Assembly: GCF_000009765.2 (NCBI RefSeq)
Contig: NC_003155.5
Location: forward strand, 2,046,001-2,110,000
Length of the DNA: 64,000 bases
DNA from: Streptomyces avermitilis MA-4680 = NBRC 14893
Lineage (GTDB): Bacteria > Actinomycetota > Actinomycetes > Streptomycetales > Streptomycetaceae
Direction of reading: 5' to 3'
The translations under genes and the position numbers were made by a program. Below, in pieces: positions 62,681 to 64,000 of the stretch. A model generated the notes under the pieces. It was not told the origin of the DNA. It was given only the letters and a program-made list of their open reading frames with translations, and ran no database searches. How positions within the stretch are numbered: position 1 is the stretch's first letter; every line of letters starts with the position of its first letter.

Positions 62681-64000
62681 TCAGCCTCGGGCGAGGATGC
62701 TGTCGATCTTGCCGGACGCGTCCTTCAGGAGCTTGTCGATGTCGGCGTCCTTCTTGGTGAGGACCGCGGAGACGGCGCTGTCGAGGACGGAGTAGATCTG
62801 CTGGGCCTGCGGCGGCTCGATCTTCATCCTCAGGCTCTGGTTGCCGTCGAGGAAGGACTGGTAGTTCTCGACGGGGACGTTGGCGTTGGCCTTCTTGACC
62901 TGCTGGTCCCTGGCGTCGGCGGCGCCGCTGAACAGCCGGGGTTCGGGCAGGCCCACGGGGGCGTCGTTCTTCTTGGCGCGGGCGTAGTCGCCGAGGAAGC
63001 CCTTGCCGGGGGTGAGGAACATGAAGTCGAGCCACTTCAGTCCGGCCTTGATCTGCGCGGGCGTGGCCTTCTTGTTGAACATGTAGCCGTCGCCGCCGAT
63101 GAGGGTGCCCTTGCCGCCGGGCATGGGGGCCAGGGCGAGGTCCGTGTAGGTGCCGCCCTTCTCCTTCACCAGGATCGGGATGTTGTCGGGTGCGGAGAGG
63201 TACATGCCGAGCTTGCCGGAGCCCATCAGCTGCTGGACGTCGTTGATGACGAGGAGCTGCTTGCTGCCCATGGAGTTGTCGGTCCAGCGCATGTCGTGCA
63301 GGTTCTGGAGCACCGCCTTGCCCTCGGGGGTGTCGACGGTGGCCTTCTTGCCGTCGGCGCTCACCACGTCGCCGCCCTGCGAGTACAGCTCGGCGGTGAA
63401 GTGCCAGCCGCCCTGGTTCTGCGCGCTGTAGTCCGCGTAGCCGACGGTGCCGCCGCCGAGTGCGGCGATCCTCTTGGCGGCGGCGCGCACCTCGTCCCAG
63501 GTCGCCGGGGGCTTGTCGGGGTCGAGTCCGGCCTTCTCGAAGAGCCCCCGGTTGTAGATCAGCCCCATCGAGTAGCCGGTGCGCGGGACGCCGTAGACCT
63601 TGCCGTCGACGGTGTAGATGTCGCGCAGCTGCTGCTGGACGGTGTCGTAGCTCTTGAGGTCCTTGACGTACGAGGTGATGTCGGCGGCCTGGTTGACGTC
63701 GACGACGTGGGTGGCGTCGGTGAAGTACGTGTAGAAGACGTCCTCCATCTGACCGCCGGCGAGTTTGGCGTCGAACGTCTTGGGGTCCTGGCAGGGGAAG
63801 GCGTCATGGGCGACGACGTCGATGTCCGGGTTCTTCTTCTCGAAGGCGGCGATGTCGTCCTCGAAGAACTTCCGGTCGACCTTGGCGCTCTTGGGCGGCA
63901 TGCAGTTCACGGTGATGCGGGTCTTGCCGTCGGCCGCATCACCGCTCGAACCGCACGCGGTCAGGACGAACGAACAGGCCACGAGCGCGACACAGGCACG
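62681..64000 (-). CDS. Sugar ABC transporter substrate-binding lipoprotein (partial)
   Basis: The start lies beyond the right edge. The visible 439 residues begin inside the signal peptide, with lipobox LTACG, and show the type 1 extracellular solute-binding fold (FEKKNPDIDVVAHD, GVPRTGYSMGLIYNRGLFEKAGLD, KGTLIGGDGYMFNKKA). It is the first visible gene of the leftward operon and should define specificity, probably alpha-1,3- or mixed-linkage gluco-oligosaccharides given the GH87 and GH13 partners (inference). Confidence 0.9.
   Translation of the reverse strand, partial: RACVALVACSFVLTACGSSGDAADGKTRITVNCMPPKSAKVDRKFFEDDIAAFEKKNPDIDVVAHDAFPCQDPKTFDAKLAGGQMEDVFYTYFTDATHVVDVNQAADITSYVKDLKSYDTVQQQLRDIYTVDGKVYGVPRTGYSMGLIYNRGLFEKAGLDPDKPPATWDEVRAAAKRIAALGGGTVGYADYSAQNQGGWHFTAELYSQGGDVVSADGKKATVDTPEGKAVLQNLHDMRWTDNSMGSKQLLVINDVQQLMGSGKLGMYLSAPDNIPILVKEKGGTYTDLALAPMPGGKGTLIGGDGYMFNKKATPAQIKAGLKWLDFMFLTPGKGFLGDYARAKKNDAPVGLPEPRLFSGAADARDQQVKKANANVPVENYQSFLDGNQSLRMKIEPPQAQQIYSVLDSAVSAVLTKKDADIDKLLKDASGKIDSILARG

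Overview
This 64 kb window is chromosomal DNA of a Streptomyces species. The evidence is very high GC throughout, many GTG and TTG starts, twin-arginine and lipoprotein signal peptides, an SsgA-like sporulation protein, a WhiB-like protein, and a protocatechuate operon in the order pcaV | pcaI-J-F-H-G-B-L that I recall from Streptomyces coelicolor. It reads as chromosome-arm accessory metabolism. I see no rRNA, tRNA, insertion sequence, prophage, CRISPR array or PKS/NRPS cluster.

Layout. 0-9.5 kb: a partial unknown gene, a D-amino-acid-oxidase-like enzyme, three secreted peptidases (M14, S15, M1), a TARG1-like macro-domain protein, an amino-acid permease and a MerR regulator. 9.5-16.7 kb: a defective-looking SDR, then a fatty-acid block (fadA-fadB thiolase/multifunctional pair and an alpha-methylacyl-CoA racemase with a palindromic operator) and a saccharopine-dehydrogenase-like reductase. 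16.7-20.6 kb: endonuclease V, a small Rho-N-like protein, a secreted BNR beta-propeller, ssgD and a GPP34 protein. 20.6-28.2 kb: an ABC-F ribosome-protection-type ATPase with an elaborate leader (promoter, three-codon uORF, long-range stem, hairpin over the Shine-Dalgarno site), a dimethylargininase, an acyl-ACP desaturase behind a repeat array, a WhiB-like protein, a VOC protein and a LacI regulator. 28.4-31.9 kb: a divergent LigD-type polymerase / LigC-type ligase pair (NHEJ) and a DUF3048 lipoprotein.

31.9-38.3 kb: the complete pca regulon, tightly coupled by stop/start overlaps, except that pcaF is an in-frame internally deleted thiolase of 138 residues. 38.4-43.8 kb: a large LuxR-type (LAL) ATPase lacking its HTH domain, then an MFS transporter-anmK operon that looks like peptidoglycan recycling. 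43.9-50.9 kb: two DUF2510 proteins, a TetR regulator facing a PAP2 phosphatase and an EamA-like transporter across a mirrored 16-bp repeat array, and a Tat-exported phospholipase C. 51.2-56.7 kb: a molybdenum block (a LysR remnant, a Moco-domain protein, an HTH-TOBE molbindin, modABC, a leaderless MOSC protein). 56.7-57.0 kb is a gene graveyard with ferredoxin and ABC-ATPase fragments. 57.0-64.0 kb: a leftward alpha-glucan utilisation operon (binding protein, two permeases, GH13 alpha-glucosidase, secreted GH87 alpha-1,3-glucanase) running off the right edge.

The most interesting items are the ABC-F leader, the deleted pcaF, the catalytically impaired SDR, the HTH-less LAL, the mirrored operator array, and the decayed segment after the MOSC gene.
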